NCBI RefSeq assembly: GCF_020564935.1
Contig: NZ_JAJCXB010000044.1
Span: forward strand, 1 to 64,000
DNA from: Streptomyces pinistramenti
GTDB taxonomy: Bacteria > Actinomycetota > Actinomycetes > Streptomycetales > Streptomycetaceae
Reading direction: 5' to 3'
DNA: 64,000 nucleotides
The position numbers and the translations under genes are program-made. Of the stretch, positions 1 to 8,344 are shown piece by piece (the stretch's first letter is position 1; each line of letters opens with the position of its first letter). The notes beneath the pieces were generated by a model. It made no database searches and was not told the origin of the DNA. It saw only the letters and a list, made by a program, of their open reading frames with translations.

Positions 1-401
1 GTCGGCGTGGCGGGGGCGCTCATGGGCTCGGGCTCGGCGGTCGCCTCACTCGGCGTGCCGCGGACCGTACCGTCCGGATCGAGGAATGCCGGGTTGCCGC
101 CCGGCACCATGCCCAGCTCCCGGGCGCGCCGTTCGAGCGCGCCCGGCGCGGAGTAGGCGTCCACGTCCTGCTGGAGTGCCTGCTGGTCGTCCGTCAGCCC
201 GTCGGTCTTCTTCTCCAGCTTGCTCAGTTCGAACGAGCCTTGGTTGAGCGCCGAATTGAGCATCAGCAGCGTGATGAGACCGGAGCCGAGCAGGACGACG
301 ACCAGGAGGACGAAGGGCGTGCGCGCGGCGGCGGTGCCGCCCGAGGGGAACAGCGCCGAGAGGCGTGACCGCCCTCCGCGCGTACGCCCCCGGGCGGTCA
401 C
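1..401 (-). CDS. ftsL: FtsL-like division protein, 3' end cut by window
   Basis: This frame is open from a GTG at 401 to the window edge, so the C-terminus is missing. The GTG overlaps the rsmH stop (GTGA), which implies translational coupling. The product has a basic N-terminus, one membrane segment at about residues 33-53, then a short coiled-coil-like stretch with ELSKLEKK and repeated QQ, and an ARELGMVPGGNPAFL motif typical of FtsL/DivIC proteins. FtsL family members are bitopic and bring FtsB/DivIC and the septal synthase to the divisome. Position directly after rsmH is the usual dcw order. The call rests on topology, motif and position, because FtsL sequences are poorly conserved. Confidence 0.8.
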   Translation of the reverse strand, partial: MTARGRTRGGRSRLSALFPSGGTAAARTPFVLLVVVLLGSGLITLLMLNSALNQGSFELSKLEKKTDGLTDDQQALQQDVDAYSAPGALERRARELGMVPGGNPAFLDPDGTVRGTPSEATAEPEPMSAPATP

Positions 402-1357
402 GCGATGTCCTCGCGGATGCGTTCGGCGCCGCGCAGCCGCGCCGGCGCCGCCCGCCGGTTCTCGGCGACCTCTTCCTCCGTGGGCAGTTCGGCACCCCGG
501 GTCAGCAGTTTCAGCCGTGGCTGGTACTGCTCGGGCACGACCGGCAGGCCGGGCGGAGCGGTGTTGGCGGCGCCGGCCGCGAAGACCTGCTTGACGATCC
601 GGTCCTCCAGCGACTGGTACGAGAGGACAGCGATCCGCCCGCCGACCGCCAGCGCCTTCACCGCGGCCGGTACGGCCCGCTCCACGCTGGCCAGTTCGCC
701 GTTGACCTCGATGCGCAGGGCCTGGAACGTGCGCTTGGCGGGATTGCCGCCGTGCCGCTTGGCGGCCTGCGGCAGCGCGTCACGGATCAGTTCGACCAGC
801 CGCGCACTGGTGCGGAACGGCTCCTTGGCGCGCTCGCGTACGACCGCCTCGACGATCCGCTTGGCCTGCTTCTCCTCCCCGTAGGAGCGCAGGATCCGGA
901 CGAGTTCACCGGGTGCGTAGGTGTTGAGGACGTCGGCGGCGCTGATGCCGGTCGTCTGGTCCATCCGCATGTCCAGCGGCGCGTCCTGGGCGTAGGCGAA
1001 GCCGCGGTCGGCCTCGTCGAGCTGCATGGAGGAGACGCCGAGATCGAACAGGACACCCTGGACGCGCGGCAGCGCGAGGCGTTCCAGGACGTCGGGAAGT
1101 TCGTCGTAGACCGCGTGCACCAGGGTGGCGCGCTCGCCGAAGGGGGCCAGCCGCTCCCCCGCGAGCCGCAGCGCCGACGTGTCGCGGTCGAGCGCGACGA
1201 GCCGGGCCGAGGGGAAGGTCGAGAGCAGTGCCTCGCTGTGTCCGCCGAGGCCGAGCGTGCAGTCGACGACGACCGCGCCGGGCTCGGCGAGCGCGGGGGC
1301 GAGCATGTCCAGGCAGCGCCTGAGCATGACGGGCACGTGGCGAGTGTTGCTGCTCAT
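398..1357 (-). CDS. rsmH: 16S rRNA (cytosine(1402)-N4)-methyltransferase RsmH (MraW)
   Basis: RsmH uses S-adenosylmethionine to N4-methylate C1402 of 16S rRNA in the decoding centre and is commonly the first or second gene of the dcw cluster. The 319-residue product is of normal family length. It begins MSSNTRHVPVML, has the SAM-binding stretch VDCTLGLGGHS at about residues 31-41, and carries GVLFDLGVSSMQLD and NPAKRTFQALRIEVN further on, all characteristic of the family. ATG 1357 is chosen because of GAGG about ten bases upstream and because a small upstream frame ends over it (ATGA). The frame is open upstream of this ATG, but the added sequence does not look like RsmH. The stop overlaps the next gene's start. 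Confidence 0.96.
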   Translation of the reverse strand: MSSNTRHVPVMLRRCLDMLAPALAEPGAVVVDCTLGLGGHSEALLSTFPSARLVALDRDTSALRLAGERLAPFGERATLVHAVYDELPDVLERLALPRVQGVLFDLGVSSMQLDEADRGFAYAQDAPLDMRMDQTTGISAADVLNTYAPGELVRILRSYGEEKQAKRIVEAVVRERAKEPFRTSARLVELIRDALPQAAKRHGGNPAKRTFQALRIEVNGELASVERAVPAAVKALAVGGRIAVLSYQSLEDRIVKQVFAAGAANTAPPGLPVVPEQYQPRLKLLTRGAELPTEEEVAENRRAAPARLRGAERIREDIA

Positions 1358-1437
1358 GCGCCGACCTCGCTTCGCTCGGTGGGCCCGCGTCCGCAGAGGG
1401 CGCACCTCATTCTGATTCGCTCGCTGCGCTCGCTCAT
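1354..1437 (-). CDS. Possible 27-residue upstream reading frame coupled to rsmH
   Basis: An ATG at 1437, preceded by GGAAGG, opens a 27-codon frame whose TGA overlaps the rsmH ATG (ATGA). The peptide starts MSERSERIRMRC and has a CALC pair. Part of it is encoded by the GAGCGA/AGCGAG short repeats common in Streptomyces intergenic DNA, so it may be an accident. If translated it could couple ribosomes to rsmH or act as a leader peptide. I know of no family for it. Confidence 0.35.
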   Translation of the reverse strand: MSERSERIRMRCALCGRGPTERSEVGA

Positions 1438-1650
1438 ATGCCTTCCGATGGGTGAGCGGCAGGAGGGGTTCCCCGGCCGCTGGCGGGGGATGTGCCGCAC
1501 GTACCGCTTGGTCCCCGCCCGCTCTGAAGGGGAAGTGGCCCTCCGGCGACGGGGAAGTGACGTCGGAAGGCCGGTGGAGCGGGAGGAGGCCGAGCCGTAC
1601 GTGCGGTGTGCACGCGAGGGGTTCGGGATCCAAGGAGAGCGTCACGCCTC

Positions 1651-1674
1651 CCACTTCGCGCCACTTTAGTCCAC
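1651..1674 (-). promoter_or_regulatory. MraZ-box-like triple direct repeat upstream of rsmH
   Basis: On the plus strand CCAC occurs at 1651, 1661 and 1671, an exact 10-bp period. Read toward rsmH the units are GTGGACTAAA, GTGGCGCGAA and GTGGGAGGCG. MraZ proteins bind helical-period direct repeats (TGGGN with 5-bp spacers in E. coli; AAAGTG-type repeats in mollicutes), and the match in core and period is good. No mraZ lies between the repeats and rsmH. Confidence 0.55.
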
Positions 1675-1851
1675 CGCCCGCCCCGGTCAATCAACCGGTT
1701 CCGCGCGTCCCATGGCGGCTTTTCCGCCCGCCTCTCACCCGGACGGCGGCACGGTAACGGTCCATGTCGATTACGTCACAAGGATCAATGTCGTCCCCTA
1801 TGCCCGTCCTCACATGCAGCCGGATCGGGCGCCGCCTATTACGGTGACTTC

Positions 1852-2412
1852 ATGCCCATATCTGCATCGCAGCCGCTGCCCCCGTCCGCCGACGGCGTCG
1901 CCACTCCTGCCGGCGGCACCGTCACCGACCGTCTCGTCGATGCAAACGCGCACTACGCCTCCGCCTTCACCGACCCCGGAATGGACGCCAGGCCGGTTCT
2001 CAAGGTCGCCGTGGTGGCCTGCATGGACGCCCGGCTCGACCTGCACGACGCGCTGGGACTCGAACTCGGTGACTGCCACACCATCCGCAATGCCGGCGGT
2101 GTGGTCACCGATGACATCATCCGGTCCCTGACCATCAGCCAGCGCGCCCTGGGCACCCGTTCGGTGGTGCTCATCCACCACACCGGCTGCGGCCTGCTGA
2201 GCCTCACCGAGGACTTCCGCCACGAGCTGGCGGCCGAGGTCGGGCAGCGGCCCACCTGGGCCGTCGAGGCGTTCAAGGACCTCGACGAGGACGTGCGGCA
2301 GTCCATGGAGCGGGTGCGTACCTCACCGTTCCTGCTGCACAAGGACGATGTCCGAGGCTTCGTCTTCGATGTCACCACCGGCCTGCTGCGGGAGATCGAC
2401 CCGCAGCGCTGA
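1852..2412 (+). CDS. Beta-class carbonic anhydrase-like protein
   Basis: Beta-carbonic anhydrases interconvert CO2 and bicarbonate at a zinc site held by two Cys and one His, with an Asp-Arg dyad. In this 186-residue product the set is visible: Cys57 followed by Asp59 and Arg61 in CMDAR, then His110 and Cys113 in HHTGCG. The length fits the compact subgroup found in actinobacteria. ATG 1852 is chosen because the conserved domain begins soon after it and the longer upstream frame is low-complexity. The ribosome site is weak (GGTGA). The gene diverges from the rsmH/dcw unit and stands alone. It is likely cytoplasmic; no signal peptide is seen. Confidence 0.88.
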   Translation: MPISASQPLPPSADGVATPAGGTVTDRLVDANAHYASAFTDPGMDARPVLKVAVVACMDARLDLHDALGLELGDCHTIRNAGGVVTDDIIRSLTISQRALGTRSVVLIHHTGCGLLSLTEDFRHELAAEVGQRPTWAVEAFKDLDEDVRQSMERVRTSPFLLHKDDVRGFVFDVTTGLLREIDPQR

Positions 2413-2744
2413 CCTCCGGCGGAATGCCGGGTGCGGGCGGCGTCCCGTGCCCGGCTGCGTGCCGTCCGTACCGTTCCGGTGCGCCGTTGTTTCGGATGAC
2501 TCGCATGGCGCGGGTGGCCGGAACGGCGGGCAGAGTCGGGAGGGTCGGGACATAACGCCGTCAGTTATCCACAGCCCATGACGCGAAGCGCCATCGACGG
2601 TGAGAATGCCTGAGTGACGTCGTCGCGGCCGTGGCCGGGCACGACGCCGCATACGGGGTGGGCCGGGTCCGTACGGAGGGCGCCGGCCCGGACATGGGTA
2701 TCCCCCCGCTTCACCGGAGCGCGGGGAAGGGCCGAGGAGGGCCG
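2413..2744. other. Intergenic region with one DnaA-box-like 9-mer
   Basis: No convincing gene lies here. The stretch contains TTATCCACA at 2565-2573, identical to the strong E. coli DnaA box, as an isolated copy. It presumably also contains the promoter of the moxR operon, but I cannot assign -35/-10 elements with confidence. Confidence 0.4.
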
Positions 2745-3767
2745 GTGACGACGTATGACGAGCGAGCGAGCCTCGTTGATCTGACCACCACAGCTGAGCG
2801 GGTTCACCGTTCGGTCGAGGGAGTCATCGAAGGCAAGCCTGAGGTCGTACGGCTCGCGCTGACCGTGCTGCTCGCCGAGGGGCATCTGCTCATCGAGGAC
2901 GTGCCGGGCGTCGGCAAGACGATGCTGGCCAAGGCGCTGGCCCGGTCCATCGACTGCTCGGTCCGGCGGATCCAGTTCACGCCGGATCTGCTGCCGTCCG
3001 ACATCACCGGCGTCAGCATCTTCGACCAGCAGCGCCGCGACTTCGAGTTCAAGCCCGGCGCGATCTTCGCCCAGATCGTGATCGGCGACGAGATCAACCG
3101 CGCTTCGCCCAAGACCCAGTCCGCGCTGCTGGAGTCGATGGAGGAGCGGCAGGTCACGATGGACGGGCAGACCTACGAGCTGCCCAGCCCCTTCATGGTG
3201 GTCGCCACCCAGAACCCGGTGGAGATGGAGGGCACCTACCCCCTCCCGGAGGCGCAGCGGGACCGCTTCATGGCGCGGGTGTCCATCGGCTACCCGAGCC
3301 CGGCCGCCGAGCTGCAGATGCTGGACGTGCACGGCGGCGCCTCCCCCCTGGACACGCTCCGGCCGGTGGCGGACGCCCAGGACATCGTGGCCCTGATCGA
3401 CGCGGTGCGGACGGTCCATGTCGCCGAGGCGGTGCGGAGATACGCCGTGGACCTGGTGGCAGCCACCCGCAGTCACGCGGAGCTGCGGCTCGGCGCCTCG
3501 CCGCGGGCGACGCTGCATCTGCTGCGCGCGGCGAAGGCCGCGGCGGCGCTGGGCGGGCGGGAGTACGCGCTGCCGGACGACGTGCAGTCGCTGGCCGTCC
3601 CGGTCCTCGCGCACCGCCTGCTGCCCAGCTCCCAGGCGCAGCTGAACCGCAGGACGGCCGAGCAGATCGTGCTGGAGATCCTGCACCGCACCCCGGTCCC
3701 CGATCCGTCGGCCAGGCAATGGCCCCCGGACACCGACCGGCAGCCGCCCGGCGTCCGGGGGCTGTGA
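2745..3767 (+). CDS. MoxR-family AAA+ ATPase
   Basis: MoxR ATPases are chaperone-like AAA+ proteins, usually encoded next to a DUF58 protein and membrane or protease partners, and thought to help assemble or activate complexes in or near the membrane. The 340-residue product has Walker A GVGKT at about 55-59 and Walker B-like VIGDEINRASP at about 112-122, followed by a sensor-1 VVATQNP. The start is GTG 2745 with GGAGG six bases upstream; a longer in-frame extension lacks conserved sequence. It begins a plus-strand operon and its TGA overlaps the DUF58 ATG (TGATG). Confidence 0.93.
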   Translation: MTTYDERASLVDLTTTAERVHRSVEGVIEGKPEVVRLALTVLLAEGHLLIEDVPGVGKTMLAKALARSIDCSVRRIQFTPDLLPSDITGVSIFDQQRRDFEFKPGAIFAQIVIGDEINRASPKTQSALLESMEERQVTMDGQTYELPSPFMVVATQNPVEMEGTYPLPEAQRDRFMARVSIGYPSPAAELQMLDVHGGASPLDTLRPVADAQDIVALIDAVRTVHVAEAVRRYAVDLVAATRSHAELRLGASPRATLHLLRAAKAAAALGGREYALPDDVQSLAVPVLAHRLLPSSQAQLNRRTAEQIVLEILHRTPVPDPSARQWPPDTDRQPPGVRGL

Positions 3768-5176
3768 TGTCCGGCGGGGGCAGTGCGGGGACACCGGAGC
3801 CCGGCGGTCTGCGGGCCGCCTTCGGGGGTTTGACGACCCGTGGCCGGTCGTTCCTGGCCGCCGGTATCGCGGCCGCGGTGTGCTCCTACCTCCTGGGACA
3901 GGCGGACCTGCTGCGTGTGGGGCTGCTGCTGGCGGCGCTGCCGCTGGTGTGCGTCCTGGTGCTGCACCGCACCCGTTACCGCGTCGCGGGCAGCCGTACG
4001 CTCGCCCCCGCCCGGGTGCCCACCGCCGTCGCCTCGCGCGTGGGACTGCGCGTCGAGAACATCTCGCGGCTGCCCACCGGCGTGCTGATGCTCCAGGACC
4101 GGGTGCCCTACGTCCTGGGGCCGCGGCCCCGCTTCGTGCTGGACCGGGTGGAGGCCGGCGGCTGCCGTGAGGTGTCCTACCGCGTCCGCTCCGACCTGCG
4201 CGGCCGCTACCCCCTGGGGCCGCTGCAGCTGCGGCTGTCCGACCCGTTCGGGATGTGCGAGCTGACCAGTTCCTTCAGCACGTCGGACACCCTGACCGTG
4301 GTGCCGCGCATCGAGCCGCTGCCATCGATCCGGCTGACGGGCGAGACGCCCGGGTACGGCGACGGCAGACAGCGCTCGCTGGCCCTGGCAGGCGACGACG
4401 ACATCATCCCGCGCGGCTACCGCCACGGCGACGACCTGCGCCGGGTCCACTGGCGGTCCACCGCGCGCCACGGCGAACTGATGGTGCGCCGGGAGGAGCA
4501 GCCGCAGAAGACCCGCTGCACGATCCTGCTCGACACCCGACGGGCGGCCCATCAGGGAAGCGGCCCCGATTCGGCGTTCGAATGGGCGGTCTCCGGCGTC
4601 GCCTCCACGGCCGTACATCTGCTGGAACGCGGCTTCTCCGTCCGGCTGCTGACCGACACGGGCACCTCGGTGCCGGGCACCGAGAGGGCCGGCGGTTTCG
4701 CGGGCGGCGCGGAATCCGCCGACGCCGGCCTGCTCCTGGACACCCTCGCCATGGTGGAGCACTCCGAGGAGGAGGACCTGTCCCCGGCGTACGAGGCGCT
4801 GCGCGCCGGCCAGGAGGGGCTGCTCATCGGGTTCTTCGGCGATCTGGACGCACGGCAGGTGGCGGTGGCCGGCCGGATGCGGCAGCGCAGCGGCGCGGCC
4901 GTCGCGTTCGTGCTGGACGGCGACGCATGGACGCAGGGGCCGGCCGGTTCCGGGTACCCCGCTGCCCGGGTGCGGTTGGCCAACCGCCTGCGGATGCTCC
5001 GTGAGGCAGGCTGGGCGGCCCTCCCGGTGACACCCGGCACCGCCATGCCCGACCTGTGGCGCTCAACCGACCGCGCGGGCGGCATACCTCCGGACGACCC
5101 GGCAGCGGGGGCCGCGACGGGCCCCGCGGACCACAGCACGGCAGGCACGGCAACGGGGGCGGGGAGCGGGGCATGA
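3767..5176 (+). CDS. DUF58 domain-containing membrane protein
   Basis: DUF58 proteins accompany MoxR ATPases; many have a von Willebrand A-like fold. This 469-residue product has two close membrane helices at about residues 27-65 and a periplasm-facing or cytoplasmic middle region. Its diagnostic DUF58 segment is DLRRVHWRSTARHGELMVR, at about residues 224-242. The C-terminal tail is Ala/Gly/Thr-rich. The start overlaps the moxR stop, so the two are probably co-translated. The stop (ATGA) overlaps an unusual Arg/Gly-rich frame instead of the expected transglutaminase start. The biochemical role is unknown; the context suggests a MoxR client or partner acting with the downstream transglutaminase-like enzyme. 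Confidence 0.9.
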   Translation: MSGGGSAGTPEPGGLRAAFGGLTTRGRSFLAAGIAAAVCSYLLGQADLLRVGLLLAALPLVCVLVLHRTRYRVAGSRTLAPARVPTAVASRVGLRVENISRLPTGVLMLQDRVPYVLGPRPRFVLDRVEAGGCREVSYRVRSDLRGRYPLGPLQLRLSDPFGMCELTSSFSTSDTLTVVPRIEPLPSIRLTGETPGYGDGRQRSLALAGDDDIIPRGYRHGDDLRRVHWRSTARHGELMVRREEQPQKTRCTILLDTRRAAHQGSGPDSAFEWAVSGVASTAVHLLERGFSVRLLTDTGTSVPGTERAGGFAGGAESADAGLLLDTLAMVEHSEEEDLSPAYEALRAGQEGLLIGFFGDLDARQVAVAGRMRQRSGAAVAFVLDGDAWTQGPAGSGYPAARVRLANRLRMLREAGWAALPVTPGTAMPDLWRSTDRAGGIPPDDPAAGAATGPADHSTAGTATGAGSGA

Positions 5177-5436
5177 ACAGGCGGGGAAGCAGCGGGCGCA
5201 CGGGCCTCCGGTACGGCGGGCAGGCGCACGGGCGACGGAACGGCTCGGCGTGCGGCGCGCGGAGCGGCCGGGGCGCGAGGGACGGCCGACGCGGCCCGGG
5301 GAGGGCCGGCGCCCGGCCCGGCACGGTCGGTGCGGACGGCCGGGACGGCGGGCCGGGCGGCTGCCGGGTGCGCGGTGCGGGGCGCCGGAGCACTGCGCGG
5401 CGCGGTGCAGCGCAGCGGAGCGAGGCCCGGTCATGA
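5173..5436 (+). CDS. Arg/Gly-rich 87-residue reading frame of uncertain status
   Basis: The frame begins with an ATG overlapping the DUF58 stop (ATGA) and ends with a TGA overlapping the transglutaminase ATG (ATGA). It therefore fills the gap exactly between two coupled genes. The product is about half Arg and Gly, with no hydrophobic segment or recognised domain. Third codon positions are strongly G/C. That is expected of a real Streptomyces gene but can also arise by chance in such DNA. It could be a genuine small basic protein, a device that passes ribosomes on, or an expanded low-complexity spacer. I do not recognise it. Confidence 0.4.
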   Translation: MNRRGSSGRTGLRYGGQAHGRRNGSACGARSGRGARDGRRGPGRAGARPGTVGADGRDGGPGGCRVRGAGRRSTARRGAAQRSEARS

Positions 5437-7850
5437 GCGGCAGGGTGCGGCTGGCGCTGTGCGCGGCGGTGGCGACACTGTGCGCGTCCTGCGCGCTGCT
5501 GCCGCTGGCCGATCCGGTCACGTGGATGATCCAGGCGGCGGTCCTGCTGGCGCTCGTGACCGGTGTGGGGGCGGCGGCCCGCCGGGTACCGCTGGCCCGG
5601 CCGCTGACCATCGCGGCGCAGGCCGGGGTGGGGGTGCTGCTGCTGACCCTGCTGTTCGCCCGCGACCAGGCGATTGCCGGGGTCCTGCCGGGCCCGGACG
5701 CGGTGGCGGAGTTCGTGCGGCTGGTGGAGTCCGGTGTCAGGGATGTGGGCCGGTATGCCATCCCGGCCCCGGTGACGCCGGGTATCCGGCTGCTTCTGGT
5801 CGGCGGCGTCCTGCTCATCGGGCTGGTGGTGGACGCTCTGGCGGTCACCTACCGCAGTGCGGCGCCCGCCGGGCTGCCGCTGCTCGCGCTGTATTCGGTG
5901 GCGGCCGGACTGGCCCGGGACAGCGCCGGCTGGCTGTGGTTCCTCGCCGCGGCGGGCGGCTATCTGCTGCTGCTCCTCGCCGAGGGCCGCGACCGGCTGT
6001 CCCAGTGGGGCCGGGTGTTCGGCGGCCCGAGCCCGGCCCGTTCACGTCTCGGTGTGTCCGGATTCGGGGCCGCGGCCGGCGGCCCCACCCCGGCCCCGAT
6101 CCGTACCGGCCGCCGGATCGGCGTCCTGGTGCTGGGCATCGCCCTGGTCGTGCCGGCCGCCCTGCCCTCGCTCGGCGGCGGGCTGCTCGGCCCGTCCGGC
6201 GGCGCCGACGGCCCCGGTGGCAAGGGCGGCACGATCTCCGCCGTGAACCCGCTCGTCTCACTGCAGAACAGCCTGAACCAGCCGGAGGACAAGGAAGTCC
6301 TCAACTACCGCACCACCGCGAGCGACACCCGCGACATGTACCTGCGGATCGTGGCCCTCGACCAGTTCGACGGCACGGCCTGGAAACCGTCCGAGCACAC
6401 GGTCATGGACGTACCGGACGAGCTGCCCCGCCCTCCGGGTCTTGCCGACGACGTGGCCGCCACCCGCGTGAACACCTCGATATCGACCGCCGAGTGGTAC
6501 GCCCAGAACTGGCTGCCTCTCCCCTACCCCGCCTCCCGTGTCGACATCTCCGGGCAGTGGCGCTTCGAGCCGGAGGGCCGCACTCTCGTCGGCGACCGCG
6601 GCCAGACCACCCGCGGCATCCAGTACCAGGTGGAGAGCCTGCGGGTCCGGCCGACGGCGCAGCAGCTGGCTTCCGCACCGCCGCCCCCCGAGAAGCTGCG
6701 GCGCGAGTTCACGAAGGTGCCGGCTTCACTGCCCGGAGTGGTGGGGGCGACGGCCCGGCAGGTGACCCGGGACGCGGTCTCCCCGTACGACAAGGCCGTC
6801 AAGCTGCAGGACTGGTTCGCCCTGGACGGCGGCTTCAGCTACGACACCGAGGTCCGGGCGGGCAGCGGCTCCGAAGCCATCGCCCGTTTTCTGAAGGAGA
6901 AGGAGGGCTTCTGCGTCCACTTCGCGTTCTCGATGGCCGCGATGGCGCGCACCCTCGGCATACCCTCCCGGGTGGCGGTCGGTTTCACCCCGGGCACCCG
7001 GCAGCCCGACGGCACGACATCGGTCGGTCTCAAGGACGCACACGCCTGGCCTGAGCTGTATTTCGAGGGCGCCGGATGGACCCGTTTCGAGCCGACGCCG
7101 AGCCGCGGCAGCGTCCCCGAGTACACCCTCCCCGACAACCCGCGCCATACCGGCCCGGCCACCCCGGCCCCGGGGACGTCGCATTCCGCCGCACCGTCGG
7201 ACGGTCCGTCGGCGGGCCCGACCTGCGCCTCCGGCCGACAGCAGGGATCCACCGACTGTGCGGCGCTGCCCGCGGAGTCGGGCGGCGGCCCGTCGGACGG
7301 CGGCCCGTCCCCCTGGACCGTCGCGATCCTCGCGGTTGCCGCCCTGCTGGTCCTGCTGCTCCCCGCGATCCCTCTGCTGTGGCGGGCCCGGATACGCAGG
7401 CGCCGGCTGGGCAGGGGCAGGGGCGCCGACGTCCTCACAGCCTGGAGCGAGCTGATCGACACCGGCTGGGACTTCGGGATCCCGCCGGACAGCGCCCTCA
7501 CTCCCCGCGGAACGGCCACCCGGCTGGCGCGCGTCGGCGGGCTCCCGCCGGAGGCCGCGGACGCCGCCCACCGGATGGCCGCCGCGGTCGAAGAGGCCCT
7601 GTATGCCCCGCGCCCCCGCTCCGTACCGGCACCGGCCACGGACGTGCAACTGGTCCGCGCCGGCCTGCACTCCCGCGCCTCCCATACCCAGCGGCTGCGC
7701 GCCCGTTTCGCCCCCCGCTCAGCCGCCCGGCTGCTGTGGTCCCTCACCGCCCGCTGGACGGCCTTCCGCCTCCGCTGCACCACCAGCCGCCCGGCGACCG
7801 CATCCCGACGCGCGGCGGCATCCCTGCGACCGGGAGGGCGCGGGGCCTAG
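5433..7850 (+). CDS. Transglutaminase-like membrane protein (TgpA type, DUF3488/DUF4129)
   Basis: The 805-residue product begins with about six to seven membrane helices (residues 1-235). An extracytoplasmic transglutaminase-like domain follows: the nucleophile is in GFCVHFAFSMAAMAR at about 491-505, and the His is in DAHAWPELYF at about 535-544. A last membrane helix lies near 630-652, then a DUF4129-like C-terminal tail. In this family the Cys-His-Asp triad can catalyse acyl transfer or peptide-bond hydrolysis; the natural substrate is unknown. ATG 5433 is preferred because the first helix starts immediately after it. It is the last gene of the MoxR-DUF58-transglutaminase operon, a recurrent arrangement, and is followed by a terminator-like hairpin. 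Confidence 0.88.
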   Translation: MSGRVRLALCAAVATLCASCALLPLADPVTWMIQAAVLLALVTGVGAAARRVPLARPLTIAAQAGVGVLLLTLLFARDQAIAGVLPGPDAVAEFVRLVESGVRDVGRYAIPAPVTPGIRLLLVGGVLLIGLVVDALAVTYRSAAPAGLPLLALYSVAAGLARDSAGWLWFLAAAGGYLLLLLAEGRDRLSQWGRVFGGPSPARSRLGVSGFGAAAGGPTPAPIRTGRRIGVLVLGIALVVPAALPSLGGGLLGPSGGADGPGGKGGTISAVNPLVSLQNSLNQPEDKEVLNYRTTASDTRDMYLRIVALDQFDGTAWKPSEHTVMDVPDELPRPPGLADDVAATRVNTSISTAEWYAQNWLPLPYPASRVDISGQWRFEPEGRTLVGDRGQTTRGIQYQVESLRVRPTAQQLASAPPPPEKLRREFTKVPASLPGVVGATARQVTRDAVSPYDKAVKLQDWFALDGGFSYDTEVRAGSGSEAIARFLKEKEGFCVHFAFSMAAMARTLGIPSRVAVGFTPGTRQPDGTTSVGLKDAHAWPELYFEGAGWTRFEPTPSRGSVPEYTLPDNPRHTGPATPAPGTSHSAAPSDGPSAGPTCASGRQQGSTDCAALPAESGGGPSDGGPSPWTVAILAVAALLVLLLPAIPLLWRARIRRRRLGRGRGADVLTAWSELIDTGWDFGIPPDSALTPRGTATRLARVGGLPPEAADAAHRMAAAVEEALYAPRPRSVPAPATDVQLVRAGLHSRASHTQRLRARFAPRSAARLLWSLTARWTAFRLRCTTSRPATASRRAAASLRPGGRGA

Positions 7851-7875
7851 TACGGGCGGACGGCAAGCAAGCAGA

Positions 7876-7900
7876 GAGGCCCCGCGGCACACGGGGCCTC
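7876..7900 (+). terminator. Hairpin after the moxR-transglutaminase operon
   Basis: GAGGCCCCG at 7876-7884 pairs perfectly with CGGGGCCTC at 7892-7900 across a 7-nt loop, 25 bp after the transglutaminase stop. There is no strong U-tract, which is usual for Streptomyces terminators. Confidence 0.6.
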
Positions 7901-8344
7901 CGGGGGCCATCACCCGAGACATGCCCGGCTATCTGTGGACACCGTGCCACTCGGCACCCGCTGATTCCTGCCCGGCGCGGAGGGCCGGAATGGCTCGCTG
8001 TGCCGGAATCCGCTTCGTCGACGGAACGCGGCCGCGGACGACCCGACCGTTCCGTGCATGGAACAAGTCCGTGGACCGGCCGAGCCCGTGGACCGGCGAA
8101 GGCACCCGTGGGCCGACCAAGAAGGTGGAACCGCAAAGCCGACAGACCGGCCCGAGTTGACGGGCCGGTCTGTCGGCTCGATATCGCCGGACTGATCCGG
8201 GCGCTGTGCACGGCGCCGGTCGGCGGCCCCGAGTCGGTCCGTCCGCAAAGGCTCCGCGCAGAAAAACTCGGCGTACGTGCAGACAGCGTGCTGCAGAGGA
8301 AGCTCGGCGAGGGGGCGTGCAAGGTCAGGCGGAGACGGGGGCCT
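7901..8344. other. Convergent intergenic region without a gene
   Basis: Between the plus-strand moxR operon and the minus-strand DUF3040 gene I see no credible coding sequence. CGTGGACCGGC occurs twice near 8072-8098, and the strong hairpin at 8137-8178 lies in the middle of the region. Confidence 0.5.
8137..8178. terminator. 18-bp perfect bidirectional hairpin
   Basis: The arm at 8137-8154 (starting AGCCGACAGACC) is perfectly complementary to 8161-8178, with loop AGTTGA. Its position between convergent transcription units suggests it stops both. Confidence 0.7.

Noticed and set aside
1358..1650. RNase P RNA or other stable RNA upstream of rsmH
   Set aside because: I looked for the conserved GAGGAAAGTCC core on both strands and did not find it.
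398..1690. Longer rsmH starting near 1690
   Set aside because: The extension reads through the leader with its repeats and has no RsmH-like sequence; ATG 1357 fits the family start.
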